Positions 21,157 to 31,156 of a stretch of 64,000 nucleotides of DNA are shown piece after piece. The notes beneath the pieces were generated by a model. The model was not told where the DNA came from, made no database searches, and saw nothing but the letters and a program-made list of their open reading frames with translations. The position numbers were made by a program, and so were the translations under genes. The stretch covers positions 1-64,000 of the forward strand of contig JALFNS010000048.1 of NCBI GenBank assembly GCA_022773945.1, in the 5' to 3' direction. Numbering within the stretch: position 1 is the first letter of the stretch; each line of letters starts with the position of its first letter. Origin of the DNA: Clostridiales bacterium (GTDB lineage: Bacteria; Bacillota; Clostridia; Peptostreptococcales; Anaerovoracaceae).

Positions 21157-22014
21157 TTAAAAAACTTCCTCGCTGTGGGTTATATAGTAAAAAAGGTACT
21201 GCTGGGCGATTCCGCCGTACGCTCCGAAGTGCTCATCAGCGTACTCCTTCATGGCCGCCGTATCCTTCTCGTCTATGCCGTAAAGCCTGTTCATTACCCG
21301 CTTCATCCACACGTCCAGAGGGAAGCTGTCGAACTTGCCCAGACTGAAGAGCGCTATGCACCCCGCAACCTTCGGTCCCACTCCGCTTAGCCTTCTCAGC
21401 TCCTCAACGGCTTCGTCCCGGCTCACTTCCTCACGAGCAAGATTGTCGAGAAATCTGCATGATCCCGTTTTCTCATCGTAGCCTTCATCCGCTATGAATT
21501 CCGCCGTTTTAATCAGATATGAGGCCCTGTAGCCCAGGCGCACGGGAGCCAGCATCTCCTCCGTGGCCTCCGCCAGCTGCATGGGCGACGGGAACTCGCC
21601 GAACACACTGCAAAGACCTTCGATACACTTCCTGATTCTCGGAATGTTGTTGTTCTGAGATATGATAAACGAGATTAGAGTCTCCCACCTGTCCTGATTG
21701 AGTATGCGTATTCCGTATCCTGCGTCCACGGCGCGTTCCATTACCGGGTCGTAGAGCTCTCCTGATCCGATAAGCTTACCGTTTATCTCGCCGTAATCCC
21801 TGTCAAGGTCCAGATACCTGCGCCAGAAGGCCAAGCCGTCCTCACCCGGCTCCGGATCGTGAATGCGCAGAAGTCCCGTGCCTGCATCGTACTCTAGACT
21901 GACCTCTCTGCCGCCGACCCTGCCGCGGCAGCCGTCCCATCTGAAACACTGACCGCAGTCGAAGGTCTTCTCAGGATCGAAGTCCCGGACGTTTTCTATT
22001 ATAATAGGCTCCAT
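21157..22014 (-). CDS. 8-oxoguanine DNA glycosylase family
   Basis: FDCGQCFRWDG; ISQNNNIPRIRKCIEGLC; LSGVGPKVAGCIALFSLGKFDSFPLDVWMKRVM. Confidence 0.9.
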   Translation of the reverse strand: MEPIIIENVRDFDPEKTFDCGQCFRWDGCRGRVGGREVSLEYDAGTGLLRIHDPEPGEDGLAFWRRYLDLDRDYGEINGKLIGSGELYDPVMERAVDAGYGIRILNQDRWETLISFIISQNNNIPRIRKCIEGLCSVFGEFPSPMQLAEATEEMLAPVRLGYRASYLIKTAEFIADEGYDEKTGSCRFLDNLAREEVSRDEAVEELRRLSGVGPKVAGCIALFSLGKFDSFPLDVWMKRVMNRLYGIDEKDTAAMKEYADEHFGAYGGIAQQYLFYYITHSEEVF

Positions 22015-22841
22015 TATTCGGCACCTCTGATTTCCAGATCGACTCTGTTCACCACAAAGGCCGTCATCGTCTCCACCTGCTCAGCGATTCTCTTCTGCAG
22101 CTCAAGTGCGGATTCCACAAGTCCCTCTCCGTACTTCATAACGAGCACCACATAGATTTCAATTCCTTCCGCAGCGGTGGCCTTCTCTCTGGTGGTGATG
22201 ACCTTCTGCACCTCGTATACGGCGCCGCCCTCTTCTCCGGCACACTCAACAATGTCGGAAATGACCTTGTCGGAGATTTTGTATTCCCCCAGGTAGCTGT
22301 AGGTCGGACGCACGACGGATTTCTCCGACGCATCGCGCCACGGGCCGAAGTCTTTGCCCAGATCCTTGAGCATGCGCAAAGGCGACATGAAGTAGCCGGA
22401 AAACTGACGTTTCAGCTGGAATGTGGGAGCCGGGATAACGTGCTGCCCCATGTCCTTTCTCTGGTGGCGGGCTATCTCCCTCTCCTCCTCGGTGGTTATA
22501 TCCTCGATATATATACGTTTGAAAGGCTCGGGGAGCTCCAGGCGGGCTATGATTCTGTCCACCATTTCATCGGATGTTCCCAGCACCAGAACGGAATAGG
22601 GATTCACCTCATCAATAGCGCGACGCACCTCCTCCATATGGCTGTCATCAGTAAAGAGCGCCGTTTTAACCGCCCTGATGGAAGTCTTCTGCCGTTTAGC
22701 CGACACTCCCGCCATAACCTTGTTTCTGCATATGAACAGACCGTCATCTATTATGCTCTCGATTCCGTACTGCTTGCACAGGTTTATGGCCTGGAAGCTT
22801 TTGCCCGTTCCGGATTTTCCCGAGAGACTGTAAACTTTCAT
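22014..22841 (-). CDS. conserved protein: P-loop N-terminus, Asp23/Gls24-like C-terminus
   Basis: SGKSGTGKSFQAINL; C-terminal VVLVMKYGEGLVESALELQKRIAEQVETMTAFVVNRVDLEI. Confidence 0.65.
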   Translation of the reverse strand: MKVYSLSGKSGTGKSFQAINLCKQYGIESIIDDGLFICRNKVMAGVSAKRQKTSIRAVKTALFTDDSHMEEVRRAIDEVNPYSVLVLGTSDEMVDRIIARLELPEPFKRIYIEDITTEEEREIARHQRKDMGQHVIPAPTFQLKRQFSGYFMSPLRMLKDLGKDFGPWRDASEKSVVRPTYSYLGEYKISDKVISDIVECAGEEGGAVYEVQKVITTREKATAAEGIEIYVVLVMKYGEGLVESALELQKRIAEQVETMTAFVVNRVDLEIRGAE

Positions 22842-22977
22842 TCTGTCACCGTCCTTTCTGGATGTCTGTGTCTCAATTATATAAAAAATATGCCTTTAAG
22901 AAAAGGTCTATTGAATTATCCGCTTTTCAATGCTATAATCGTTTTATCTTTTATGAAATCTATAAGGAGGTACGACC

Positions 22978-23148
22978 ATGGCTTATGTAATTAAGGACGA
23001 GTGCATCAACTGCGGAGCATGCATCGAGGAATGCCCTGTAGAGGCTATCTCAGCCGGCGACGACAAGCACGTTATCGATCCTGAGAAGTGCATCGACTGT
23101 GGAGCATGTGCAGGCGCATGTCCTGTAGACGCACCGGTTGAAGGTTAA
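22978..23148 (+). CDS. 2[4Fe-4S] ferredoxin, 56 aa
   Basis: MAYVIKDECINCGACIEECPVEAISAGDDKHVIDPEKCIDCGACAGACPVDAPVEG read directly; not in ORF track; AAGGAGG RBS. Confidence 0.95.
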   Translation: MAYVIKDECINCGACIEECPVEAISAGDDKHVIDPEKCIDCGACAGACPVDAPVEG

Positions 23149-23178
23149 TCAGGAATTTATAATTATTCGTATAGTCGA

Positions 23179-23215
23179 TAACCCTTTCGGTAACGGAGGG
23201 GTTATTTGATTTTTA
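23179..23215 (+). terminator. ferredoxin terminator
   Basis: ATAACCCTTTCGGTAACGGAGGGGTTAT then T-rich. Confidence 0.6.
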
Positions 23216-23227
23216 AATACATTGCAA

Positions 23228-23261
23228 CAAAAAAGCCGCCGCATTACGCGGCAGCCTGCGA
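23228..23261 (-). terminator. rex terminator
   Basis: Minus strand GCAGGCTGCCGCGTAATGCGGCGGCTTTTTT. Confidence 0.65.
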
Positions 23262-23280
23262 AAATTCAATTATTCAGTCA

Positions 23281-23931
23281 TCAGGCGTCTTCAGCCAGCT
23301 TGCTCATGTGATATGCCAGGGAATGGAGGCTGTCACTTATGTGAACATTCTCCACCGCCACATGGGAAGGCGTCTCTATATCCACGGGCGCGAAATTCCA
23401 TAGTCCTCTCACGCCGGCGAAGCAGAGCTTGTCCGCCACTTCCTGAGCAACATCCTTGGTGGTGCAGATAATACCGATGTCTATGCCGTTATTCTCCGCA
23501 TACTCCACGATATTCTCGTAATCCATGACCTCCACATCGTTAATCATCGTACCTATGAGCTCCTTGTTGACCTCGAAGATGCCTTCTACCACGAAGCCGG
23601 TCTTGTAATAATAGGTATGATTAACTATGGCCCGTCCCAGATTGCCGGCACCGACCACCACCATCTTGTATCCCCTGTCAAGGCCCAGGATGGCGCTAAT
23701 CTCATTATAGAGTCCCTCAACGCTGTATCCGTATCCCTGCTGTCCGAACCCTCCGAAATTGTTCAGGTCCTGACGTATCTGAGATGCGGTATACCCTATA
23801 AGGCTGCTGAACTCGTTTGAAGAAATTTTATCAACGCCTTTTTTTCTCAGTTCATTGAGGTATCGCCTGTACCGGGGAAGCCTCTTGATGACGGCGTTTG
23901 ATATTTTCGTCTGCTTTTTCATTTTATGCAC
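23281..23931 (-). CDS. rex: redox-sensing transcriptional repressor Rex
   Basis: RLPRYRRYLNEL...SSNEFSSLIGYTASQIRQDLNNFGGFGQQGYGY; VVVGAGNLGRAI. Confidence 0.96.
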   Translation of the reverse strand: MHKMKKQTKISNAVIKRLPRYRRYLNELRKKGVDKISSNEFSSLIGYTASQIRQDLNNFGGFGQQGYGYSVEGLYNEISAILGLDRGYKMVVVGAGNLGRAIVNHTYYYKTGFVVEGIFEVNKELIGTMINDVEVMDYENIVEYAENNGIDIGIICTTKDVAQEVADKLCFAGVRGLWNFAPVDIETPSHVAVENVHISDSLHSLAYHMSKLAEDA

Positions 23932-24151
23932 GTGACTCCACGTAGTTTACAAGATCGCCTACAGTCTGGAACTGCTCTGCGTCGTCGTCAGGAATCTCGA
24001 TTCCGTACTCATCTTCGATAGCGAGAATGATCTCTACAGCATCCAGTGAATCCGCCTCCAGATCCTTCATAAGATTTGTCTCAGGTTTGATTTCGCCGGG
24101 ATCAACGTTAAGCTGGTCCACTATTATTGCCTTTATTTTTTCCAGTATCAT
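23924..24151 (-). CDS. acpP: acyl carrier protein
   Basis: DLEADSLDAVEIILAIEDEYGIEIPD. Confidence 0.95.
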   Translation of the reverse strand: MILEKIKAIIVDQLNVDPGEIKPETNLMKDLEADSLDAVEIILAIEDEYGIEIPDDDAEQFQTVGDLVNYVESRA

Positions 24152-24192
24152 CTGCTCTACCTCCGTTAAAAACTTAACTTATTATATCTAAC

Positions 24193-26127
24193 CTATTCCT
24201 GCAATTCAAGCCATTCCGTATACTTTTTGTCCAGGAGTTCCTTATCTGCCGCAAGTTTCTCCGAAAGTTCCGCCAGCTTGACGTGATCCGTCATTATATC
24301 CTCTCTGCAGAGTTCCTTTTCTCCCGAGGCAATCTTATCCTCAAGAAGTCCGATTTCCTCTTCGAGAGCCTCCTTCTGTCTTCTGAGCCGCCGTTCTCTG
24401 GCCTCCTGCTCCTTCTTCTGCTTCCGCTCCTCTGCCGAAGAGGTTCCCGCAAAAGCCTCAGCCTCCGCCTCCGGCGCGCTCTCGGCAGCCGCTGACTTCA
24501 TCTCCTCCAGCTGCTGCTTTTTCTCAATGTAATAATCGTACCTGCCTATATAATCCACCGTTCCCGAAGGAGTGAGCTCGGTAATCTTCGTCGGCACTCT
24601 GTTAAGGAAATATCTGTCGTGGGATACGATTATGCATGTGCCCGGAAATTCCAGGAGAGCCTCCTCGAAAACCTCCTTCGACTCGATGTCAAGATGGTTC
24701 GTAGGCTCGTCAAGCACCAGAGTATTGGCCCCCGACATCATAAGCTTGAGAAGAGCCAGTCGCGCCTTCTCTCCGCCGCTGAGGGCGCCCACCTTGAGAA
24801 ACACGGATTCCCCTCTGAAGAGAAATCTTCCCAGGAGATTTCTCAGCTCGCCCTCGCTGTAGAGGTGATAGGCATCCTGCAGTTCCTCTATGACAGTGTT
24901 CTCCGGATTGAGAAGCTGCTGTCCCTGATCGTAATATCCCAGCTGCACGTTGTGCCCCGTGCGCAGCCGTCCCGCATCGGGAGTAAGCTCTCCCATGAAA
25001 ATCCTGAGGAGCGTGGTCTTGCCCACACCGTTGGGACCTACTATGCACACGCGCTCTCCCCGCTTGATGTCGAAGCGGGCATTCTCGAAAAGAGTTCGCC
25101 TGTTCTGCCCGTAGCCGAAGCCTTTGCTCAGGTCCTCGGCAAGGAGAACGTCACGACCGCTCTGGAAATTCTGATGGAAGCTTATCTTCATCCTGCCCTG
25201 AGCCGAATCCGGCCGTTCCACGCGCTCCATGGCGGCCAGCCGTTTCTCTCTGGAGGCGGCGCGCTTGGCCAGCTTCTCGGCGCCCCGCTCCTTGAAGCGC
25301 CGCACCATGTCCTCCTGACGGCGAATCTCCTTCTGCTGCTTCTCGTATTTTCTCATCTCAGCTTCGCGGCGCACCTTTCTCTCGGCGGCGTAAAAGCTGT
25401 AGTTTCCTTCGTATACGCTCAGCTTCCTGTTCTCAATCTCGAAAACCCTGTTCACGGTTCTGTCCAGGAAGTATCTGTCGTGGGATACCATGAGTATGGT
25501 TCCCCTGTAGCTCTTGAGGTACTGCTCAAGCCACCTGAGAGTGTCTATATCCAGATGGTTCGTGGGCTCGTCAAGGAAGAGAATGTCCGGTTTCTCCAAG
25601 AGAAGGAGGGCGAGAGCCAGTCTCGTTTTCTCCCCTCCGCTCAGGGACTTTATCTCCTTGTTCCAGGTCTCCTCGGGGAAGTCCATGCCCGCCAGCACGC
25701 CTCGTATCTCACTTTGGTAGGCGTATCCGCCCATGTAGTTGTAGCGCTCCAGGAGGGCGTCATACTTCTCCAGAAGCTCTCCGCTGTTCTCCGGATCCTT
25801 CTCTATTCTGTCCAGGAGGCGATGCATCTCCTCCTCCATCTCCGGGAAGTGGCTGAATACCTGATTCACGGCCTCTATAACCGTGCTGTCCCTGTCGAAG
25901 CTGCTGTCCTGCTTCAGATATCCCACACTCAGATCGCCCGAGAGGAAGTATTCACCGTCCTCGTGAGGAAGCTCTCCTGTGAGGATCCTGAAAAGAGTGG
26001 ACTTGCCGGCACCGTTGATTCCGATTATGCCGATTCTGTCACCCTCGTTTACGGAGAAGCTCACCTTGTCCAGAATGACGTCCGTTCCATATGCTTTTGT
26101 CAGATTTTTTGCCGATAATATTATCAT
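24193..26127 (-). CDS. ABC-F family ATP-binding protein
   Basis: Two ABC domains without TM; LSGGEKTRLALALLLLEKPDILFLDEPTNHLDI twice-type. Confidence 0.92.
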   Translation of the reverse strand: MIILSAKNLTKAYGTDVILDKVSFSVNEGDRIGIIGINGAGKSTLFRILTGELPHEDGEYFLSGDLSVGYLKQDSSFDRDSTVIEAVNQVFSHFPEMEEEMHRLLDRIEKDPENSGELLEKYDALLERYNYMGGYAYQSEIRGVLAGMDFPEETWNKEIKSLSGGEKTRLALALLLLEKPDILFLDEPTNHLDIDTLRWLEQYLKSYRGTILMVSHDRYFLDRTVNRVFEIENRKLSVYEGNYSFYAAERKVRREAEMRKYEKQQKEIRRQEDMVRRFKERGAEKLAKRAASREKRLAAMERVERPDSAQGRMKISFHQNFQSGRDVLLAEDLSKGFGYGQNRRTLFENARFDIKRGERVCIVGPNGVGKTTLLRIFMGELTPDAGRLRTGHNVQLGYYDQGQQLLNPENTVIEELQDAYHLYSEGELRNLLGRFLFRGESVFLKVGALSGGEKARLALLKLMMSGANTLVLDEPTNHLDIESKEVFEEALLEFPGTCIIVSHDRYFLNRVPTKITELTPSGTVDYIGRYDYYIEKKQQLEEMKSAAAESAPEAEAEAFAGTSSAEERKQKKEQEARERRLRRQKEALEEEIGLLEDKIASGEKELCREDIMTDHVKLAELSEKLAADKELLDKKYTEWLELQE

Positions 26128-26148
26128 ACTGCTGAAGTTCTCCGGTAT

Positions 26149-27165
26149 TTAAAGTGGCAGATTAGGCGTCGCATCCAGAGTCAGATCGTCGAAATCACCC
26201 TCCAGATATCTGTAGTAGGCGGCGCAGCCTATCATAGCCGCGTTGTCCGTACAGAGCACCGGCGAAGGATAGAGCAGCCTGATTCCGCGACTGCCGCAGG
26301 CTTCCTCCATCATCTCGCGGAGCCTGCTGTTGGCAGCCACTCCGCCTGCCATAACAATTCTGTCCATTTTCATATCCACGGCAGCCTGAACCGTCTTCGT
26401 CACTATGACCTCCAGAACCGCCTCCTGAAAGGCCGCCGCCACGTCGGGCACGCTGATCTCCCTGCCCGCCTGCTTCTCCGAGTTGACGTAGTTGAGCACT
26501 CCCGTCTTGATCCCGCTGAAGCTGAAATCCATGCTGCCCTTCTCCAGAAAGACACGCTTGAACTCCACGCTGTGAGGGTCGCCCTCCCGGGCAATTCTGT
26601 CTATCTTCGGTCCGCCGGGATATCCAAGACCCAGAACGCGGGCCACCTTGTCATAGGCCTCGCCCACCGCATCATCTCTGGTTCCTCCCAGAATGCGGCA
26701 GCTGTTGTAGCCTGTGACCTCGGCTATATTCGTATGGCCGCCCGATACTATGAGAGCCATGAAGGGCGGCTCCAGTTCCTTGTGCTCTATGTAGTTGGCG
26801 CATATGTGACCGTGAATGTGGTGCACGCCTATGAGGGGCTTGCCCGTAGCCAGAGCATACGCCTTGGCCGTCGCCAGCCCTATAAGCAGGGCTCCCACAA
26901 GTCCCGGACCGCAGGTCACTCCTATGGCGTCTATGTCATCCATGTCAGCGCCCGCCTGCTCCAGAGCCTCCTCCACAACCCGGTTCACATTCTCCAGGTG
27001 GTGGCGGGACGCTATCTCCGGAACCACGCCTCCGTAAAGCTTATGTATATCAATCTGCGATGCTATTATGTTCGACCGCACGTCTCTGCCGTCGAGAACG
27101 ACCGCCGCAGCCGTCTCATCGCAGCTGGATTCAATTGCCAGTATAGCTGTCTTACCTTCTATCAT
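26149..27165 (-). CDS. tsaD: tRNA N6-threonylcarbamoyladenosine synthase TsaD
   Basis: AIESSCDETAAAVVLDG; HHIHGHICANYIE; VSGGHTNI. Confidence 0.97.
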   Translation of the reverse strand: MIEGKTAILAIESSCDETAAAVVLDGRDVRSNIIASQIDIHKLYGGVVPEIASRHHLENVNRVVEEALEQAGADMDDIDAIGVTCGPGLVGALLIGLATAKAYALATGKPLIGVHHIHGHICANYIEHKELEPPFMALIVSGGHTNIAEVTGYNSCRILGGTRDDAVGEAYDKVARVLGLGYPGGPKIDRIAREGDPHSVEFKRVFLEKGSMDFSFSGIKTGVLNYVNSEKQAGREISVPDVAAAFQEAVLEVIVTKTVQAAVDMKMDRIVMAGGVAANSRLREMMEEACGSRGIRLLYPSPVLCTDNAAMIGCAAYYRYLEGDFDDLTLDATPNLPL

Positions 27166-27611
27166 TCCTCATGCCTCCACATGATAAGGGCATCCTCTCC
27201 GCCGTGTCTGTAATATCCCTTCCTGACCCCTTCAACCTGAAATCCGAATTTCGTGTACAGGCCTATGGCCGCTTCATTTGACCGTCTGACCTCCAGGGTG
27301 TGGTGCCTGATTCCCTCTCGCAGAGTGAAATCCAGAAGCACCCTGATAATCCCCTCGCCAATGTGCCTGTGTCTGAAGCCGGGCGCCACAGCAACGTTTG
27401 TTATGTGGCCCTCGTCCTCGATCCACCAGAGACCTGCGTAGCCCACAACCTTGCCCGTGTGCTCCGCCACAACATAGAAGGCCCTGGGGTTCTCCTCCAG
27501 CTCAAACCTGACGGACTCCCTGCTCCAGGGATCCGGGAAGCAGAGCTTCTCTATCTCGTATATGGCGTCCGCATCTGCCGGTCCCGCCTGTCTCACCAGG
27601 ACATCACCCAT
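27162..27611 (-). CDS. rimI: ribosomal protein alanine N-acetyltransferase
   Basis: GNAT fold; NVAVAPGFRHRHIGEGI; operon position between tsaD and tsaB. Confidence 0.92.
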   Translation of the reverse strand: MGDVLVRQAGPADADAIYEIEKLCFPDPWSRESVRFELEENPRAFYVVAEHTGKVVGYAGLWWIEDEGHITNVAVAPGFRHRHIGEGIIRVLLDFTLREGIRHHTLEVRRSNEAAIGLYTKFGFQVEGVRKGYYRHGGEDALIMWRHEE

Positions 27612-28344
27612 CTGCTTCCTCCGCCTTCTTCTCTCTCAACCTGCGCTCCGCCTCGGCCATACGCATGTACTCCGGCTCCAGCTCACCGTACGAGCAGCTC
27701 CTGCCCTCCGCAGCCAGCCGGGCACCCTGCAGCGCCACTGTCTCCGCATCCTGATATCTCACATCCTCCGGCGCAAAATCCACTCTCACGCCTCCGGCGG
27801 AGGCCCGGTCCTCTATGGCTTTTGCATATTTGTCCACTCCGTCGCCCATAAAAATCACTCGCTCCCGGCCGGATTCCTCCACCTTGTCCAGAAACTCCTC
27901 CAGAGTGTATGGCCCCGGCGGGATAATCTCCTCAGGGGCATAGCCTGCCCCGTAGACCTGGCTGCGTCTGGCGTCAAGTATCGGGCACACCAGCGCGCCC
28001 TCCCCGTCAATTCTCATGGAGAGAGCCTTCAGGCTGAGAACGGGTATGCACGGCAGGTCGAGAACCTGAGCCAGAGCCCGGGCGGTCGACACGCCTATTC
28101 TTATACCTGTGAAGGACCCCGGTCCGCAGGACACCGCGATGGCGTCCACATCACCAATCTTCAGCCCGGCATCCGAGAGGGCTTCATCTATCTGAGGCGT
28201 CAGATTCTGAAGATGTGAAAACTCATCGTGACCCTGAACATGAGCCCTTATTTCGAATTCTGCAAGCCTTCCCTCCGACACATCGGCATACGCCGCCGCG
28301 ACGGACGCGAAGGCTCCCGTAGTTTCAATCGCCAGTATATTCAT
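27604..28344 (-). CDS. tsaB: TsaB
   Basis: MNILAIETTGAFASVAA; VSCGPGSFTGIRIGVSTARALAQ. Confidence 0.95.
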   Translation of the reverse strand: MNILAIETTGAFASVAAAYADVSEGRLAEFEIRAHVQGHDEFSHLQNLTPQIDEALSDAGLKIGDVDAIAVSCGPGSFTGIRIGVSTARALAQVLDLPCIPVLSLKALSMRIDGEGALVCPILDARRSQVYGAGYAPEEIIPPGPYTLEEFLDKVEESGRERVIFMGDGVDKYAKAIEDRASAGGVRVDFAPEDVRYQDAETVALQGARLAAEGRSCSYGELEPEYMRMAEAERRLREKKAEEADG

Positions 28345-28347
28345 GTC

Positions 28348-28782
28348 CTACCTGCTTTCTATGGTGTATACTCTCTCATCAGGGCTGCCGCCGTGACTTA
28401 TCCTTATGACCTTGGCCCCGGGAGGTATGAGTTCTTCTATGAGATCCGCCCACTCGACGACGCAGAGTCCGTCGCCGTAGAAATATTCCTCATAGCCTAT
28501 CTCGAACATCTCCTCCGGATCCCCGATTCTGTAGACATCGAAGTGGTACAGGGGAATTCTGCCGCTCCTGTACTCCTTCACAATATTAAAAGTCGGGCTG
28601 GTAATGACTTCTGTTATTCCCAGCCCTTCAGCTATCGCCTTGGTGAGGGTGGTCTTGCCTGTGCCCAGATCTCCTACGAGTGCCAGGATATCTCCGGGCG
28701 CGGCTGACTTCCCTGTTTGTATGCCGAACTCTCTCGTTTCGGCTTCATTATGCATTGTAACAGTTTTCTCTCCCATAACCAT
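28348..28782 (-). CDS. tsaE: TsaE ATPase
   Basis: GDLGTGKTTLTKAIAEGLGI; SPTFNIVKEYRSGRIPLYHFDVYRI; start trimmed. Confidence 0.92.
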   Translation of the reverse strand: MVMGEKTVTMHNEAETREFGIQTGKSAAPGDILALVGDLGTGKTTLTKAIAEGLGITEVITSPTFNIVKEYRSGRIPLYHFDVYRIGDPEEMFEIGYEEYFYGDGLCVVEWADLIEELIPPGAKVIRISHGGSPDERVYTIESR

Positions 28783-28804
28783 TACAGTATAGCATATTTT
28801 ATCC

Positions 28805-29365
28805 TTATTGTCTGTGCAGGAATCCTGACAGTCTCTTGTAGCATACGAATGTAACGAGTGAGTTGATTCCTGCCTTGATGGCGTTGAAGCCTGCGATGAA
28901 CGGCATGAGCTGCCATACAACGCCTGCCGGTACTCCCATGAAGTACGGAGTGATAACCAGGTTGGCTCCGATCATAACCAGAGTCATGGCTGCAGTTCCG
29001 CAGAGAAGCGCTATAATAGCGAACTTCCTTGTCTTCTTCCTGTAATAGATGCAGCCTGCCACGGTAACGAGCACGCCTGTTGCTATTATGTGCATGATTA
29101 TGCCGTAGATTCCGCTGGCGGAGCTTACGGTAACTCCCTGAATAACGGCAGTGACTACTGTGAGGACTATTCCGGCCACAGGTCCGAAAGCGAAGGTTCC
29201 TATGAGAATAGGAATGTCTGCCGGATCATACTCGAGGAAGGCGACTGCCGGGAAAATAGGCACGTGAATGAGTGCCACGAGGACGATTGAAATCGCCACC
29301 AGCATTGCCATCTTAGCCAGTCTTACTGTAGACCATCTTCTCTTTGTTTCCATTGTGTTTTCCAT
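28805..29365 (-). CDS. ribU: riboflavin ECF transporter S component
   Basis: Multi-TM, FLEYDPADIPILIGTFAFGPVAGI; preceded by FMN riboswitch; start trimmed to MENTMETKRR. Confidence 0.92.
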   Translation of the reverse strand: MENTMETKRRWSTVRLAKMAMLVAISIVLVALIHVPIFPAVAFLEYDPADIPILIGTFAFGPVAGIVLTVVTAVIQGVTVSSASGIYGIIMHIIATGVLVTVAGCIYYRKKTRKFAIIALLCGTAAMTLVMIGANLVITPYFMGVPAGVVWQLMPFIAGFNAIKAGINSLVTFVCYKRLSGFLHRQ

Positions 29366-29406
29366 TTTTGTCTTACCTCCATGGATTCGCGGAGATCTGT
29401 CCCATA

Positions 29407-29440
29407 TAAAAACCCCGAAAACATAATGCTTCCGGGGCGA
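29407..29440 (-). terminator. FMN-riboswitch-controlled terminator
   Basis: CCCCGGAAGcattatgttTTCGGGG followed by TTTTT on minus strand. Confidence 0.75.
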
Positions 29441-29481
29441 ATGCTCACAAACAACCTGTGCGCGAGCACAAGTCAAGCCTT

Positions 29482-29625
29482 CTCGTTTCTTTCATCCGGA
29501 CTGTAACCGTCGGTAAGGGATTCTAACCCTTTCAGCCGCCTTCTGCGAAGGAAGCTCGCGGACTCGTAGCTAACGCTCATCACCGCCGGTGAGGACTTTC
29601 ACCTCGCCCTGAAACAGAATCTCTG
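29482..29625 (-). promoter_or_regulatory. FMN riboswitch (RFN element)
   Basis: Minus strand tttcagggcgaggtgaaagtcctcaccggcggt...agtccgcgagc...ccttaccgacggttacagtccggatgaaagaaacg. Confidence 0.95.
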
Positions 29626-29674
29626 ATATTTAATTAACTTACGAGTTTAAGTATACTCTTTAGCGCACACTCTG

Positions 29675-30985
29675 TCAACCGTGCGGCTCGATAATTCTCA
29701 TGCCGCCCTTCTCGAGAGGCTCCCACTCGTCGTCCACTCTCAGTCCCTTCAGGTTGTTCTCCAGGGCTCTGATTACTCCGCTGTGAGCCACGATGATGAT
29801 GTTTCTGGCGTCGTCATTGCCGAGAATCTCTCTCAGGCCTCTCACGGCTCTGTACTGCATATCGTAGAAGTTCTCTCCGCCTGCTGTCTTGAAGGTGAAC
29901 ATGTCTTCACCTCGACGGGCGTATTCCTCCGGGTACTTCTCCTTAATCTCCCTGACCGGTCTGCCGTCCCATTCTCCCAGGTTTATCTCACGAAGATCCT
30001 CCATGGTCTTCACCTGCGGCGAGCGAGGCAGCTCCGCACCTATGCGGCGGCATATCTCCCCGGCGGTCTCTGCGGCTCTGGACAGGTCACTGGAGTAGAC
30101 TCTCTCGATGGCAGGCATCGGCTCCTTGCCGAAAGGGTCGATCCCGGCCTCTTCAGCCGCCACATCCGCCCTTATCAAGTCTACCACAGCCTTCGCCGAA
30201 GCCTCTGCATGTGCCCTGCCCTCATCGTTCAGCGGCACGTCATAACATCCTGCGAATACAGGCTCGTCATGCTGCTTCGTCTGTCCGTGGCGCACGAGAA
30301 TTATACGCTTCTTCCAAGAGAGAACCTCAAGCTTGTCGCGACGGAAACCCTTCTTCACGAAATTTACTATCTCCTCGTAGCCTTCAGGGGTGTCCATGTC
30401 CAGAAGGCAGCCCTCCTCGTTCACAGGCACTCTGACCATCTCGTCGGGATGAGCATTAGTCACGGCCTTCAGACCGCCGCCGCCCTGCCATGTGCAGATT
30501 TCGTCTATGAAACCGGCCGGCACGAGAAGAGGATGTCCCTTCTTCCCCTCGTACACGGGCACGGCGAATTTCTCAGGCTCCTTAAGGCCTGCCGACATGA
30601 CCTCTCTCATAACCGATGCGCTCACCAGCGGGCAGTCGACAGGCATGAGAAGATATCCCTTCTTCCCGGAAGCGGCGGCTGCTGCCAGTCCCGTCTTCAC
30701 GGAGGAGAACATCCCCTGCTCGTAGTCCTCGTTATATGCCTCCCTGACACCCATGGCTGCTATCACCGGACTCAGAAGCTCCCGATTGTGTCCCGTAACC
30801 ACAGTGATGTCGTCTATCCCGGCGACTTTTGCCGACTCAACCAGACCCTCGATTGCTGTTGTTCCGTCAACATGAAGCAAAGGCTTGAAATCCTTCATTC
30901 TGGAGGACAGTCCTGCCGCCAGAATCACGGCTCCGTAGGTGCTGCCGTAGCTTCCCGTCTCTTCTCTGTTATATCCTATTTTCAT
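29675..30985 (-). CDS. NTP transferase (MobA/MocA-like, DVU_1551-type) fused to histidine phosphatase
   Basis: N-term GAVILAAGLSSRMKDFKPLLHVDG; C-term RIILVRHGQTKQHDEPVFAG...VAHSGVIRALENN. Confidence 0.88.
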   Translation of the reverse strand: MKIGYNREETGSYGSTYGAVILAAGLSSRMKDFKPLLHVDGTTAIEGLVESAKVAGIDDITVVTGHNRELLSPVIAAMGVREAYNEDYEQGMFSSVKTGLAAAAASGKKGYLLMPVDCPLVSASVMREVMSAGLKEPEKFAVPVYEGKKGHPLLVPAGFIDEICTWQGGGGLKAVTNAHPDEMVRVPVNEEGCLLDMDTPEGYEEIVNFVKKGFRRDKLEVLSWKKRIILVRHGQTKQHDEPVFAGCYDVPLNDEGRAHAEASAKAVVDLIRADVAAEEAGIDPFGKEPMPAIERVYSSDLSRAAETAGEICRRIGAELPRSPQVKTMEDLREINLGEWDGRPVREIKEKYPEEYARRGEDMFTFKTAGGENFYDMQYRAVRGLREILGNDDARNIIIVAHSGVIRALENNLKGLRVDDEWEPLEKGGMRIIEPHG

Positions 30986-31006
30986 TCTAAATCCCTTCCT
31001 GTAAAC

Positions 31007-31038
31007 AAAAGAGACGGAACCGGCTTCCGTCTCTTTCT
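31007..31038 (-). terminator. hairpin terminator
   Basis: AAAGAGACGGAAccggcTTCCGTCTCTTT. Confidence 0.65.
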
Positions 31039-31116
31039 GCAAGTCAATAATCAAATTAATAGTTATGGTCTGGCTTTTTTCTATGTCTGTATCATACCAC
31101 AGCTATTAAACACTGT

Positions 31117-31134
31117 ATGTTGCCGTGCCAACAT
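31117..31134. promoter_or_regulatory. candidate Crp/Fnr-type operator
   Basis: ATGTTG-CCGTGC-CAACAT, same arms and spacing as 36116-36133. Confidence 0.6.
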
Positions 31135-31156
31135 TCCCGGCTTTTGCATAAGAAAC

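Noticed and set aside
24619-26118. 499-aa plus-strand ORF
   Set aside because: Antisense shadow of the ABC-F gene.
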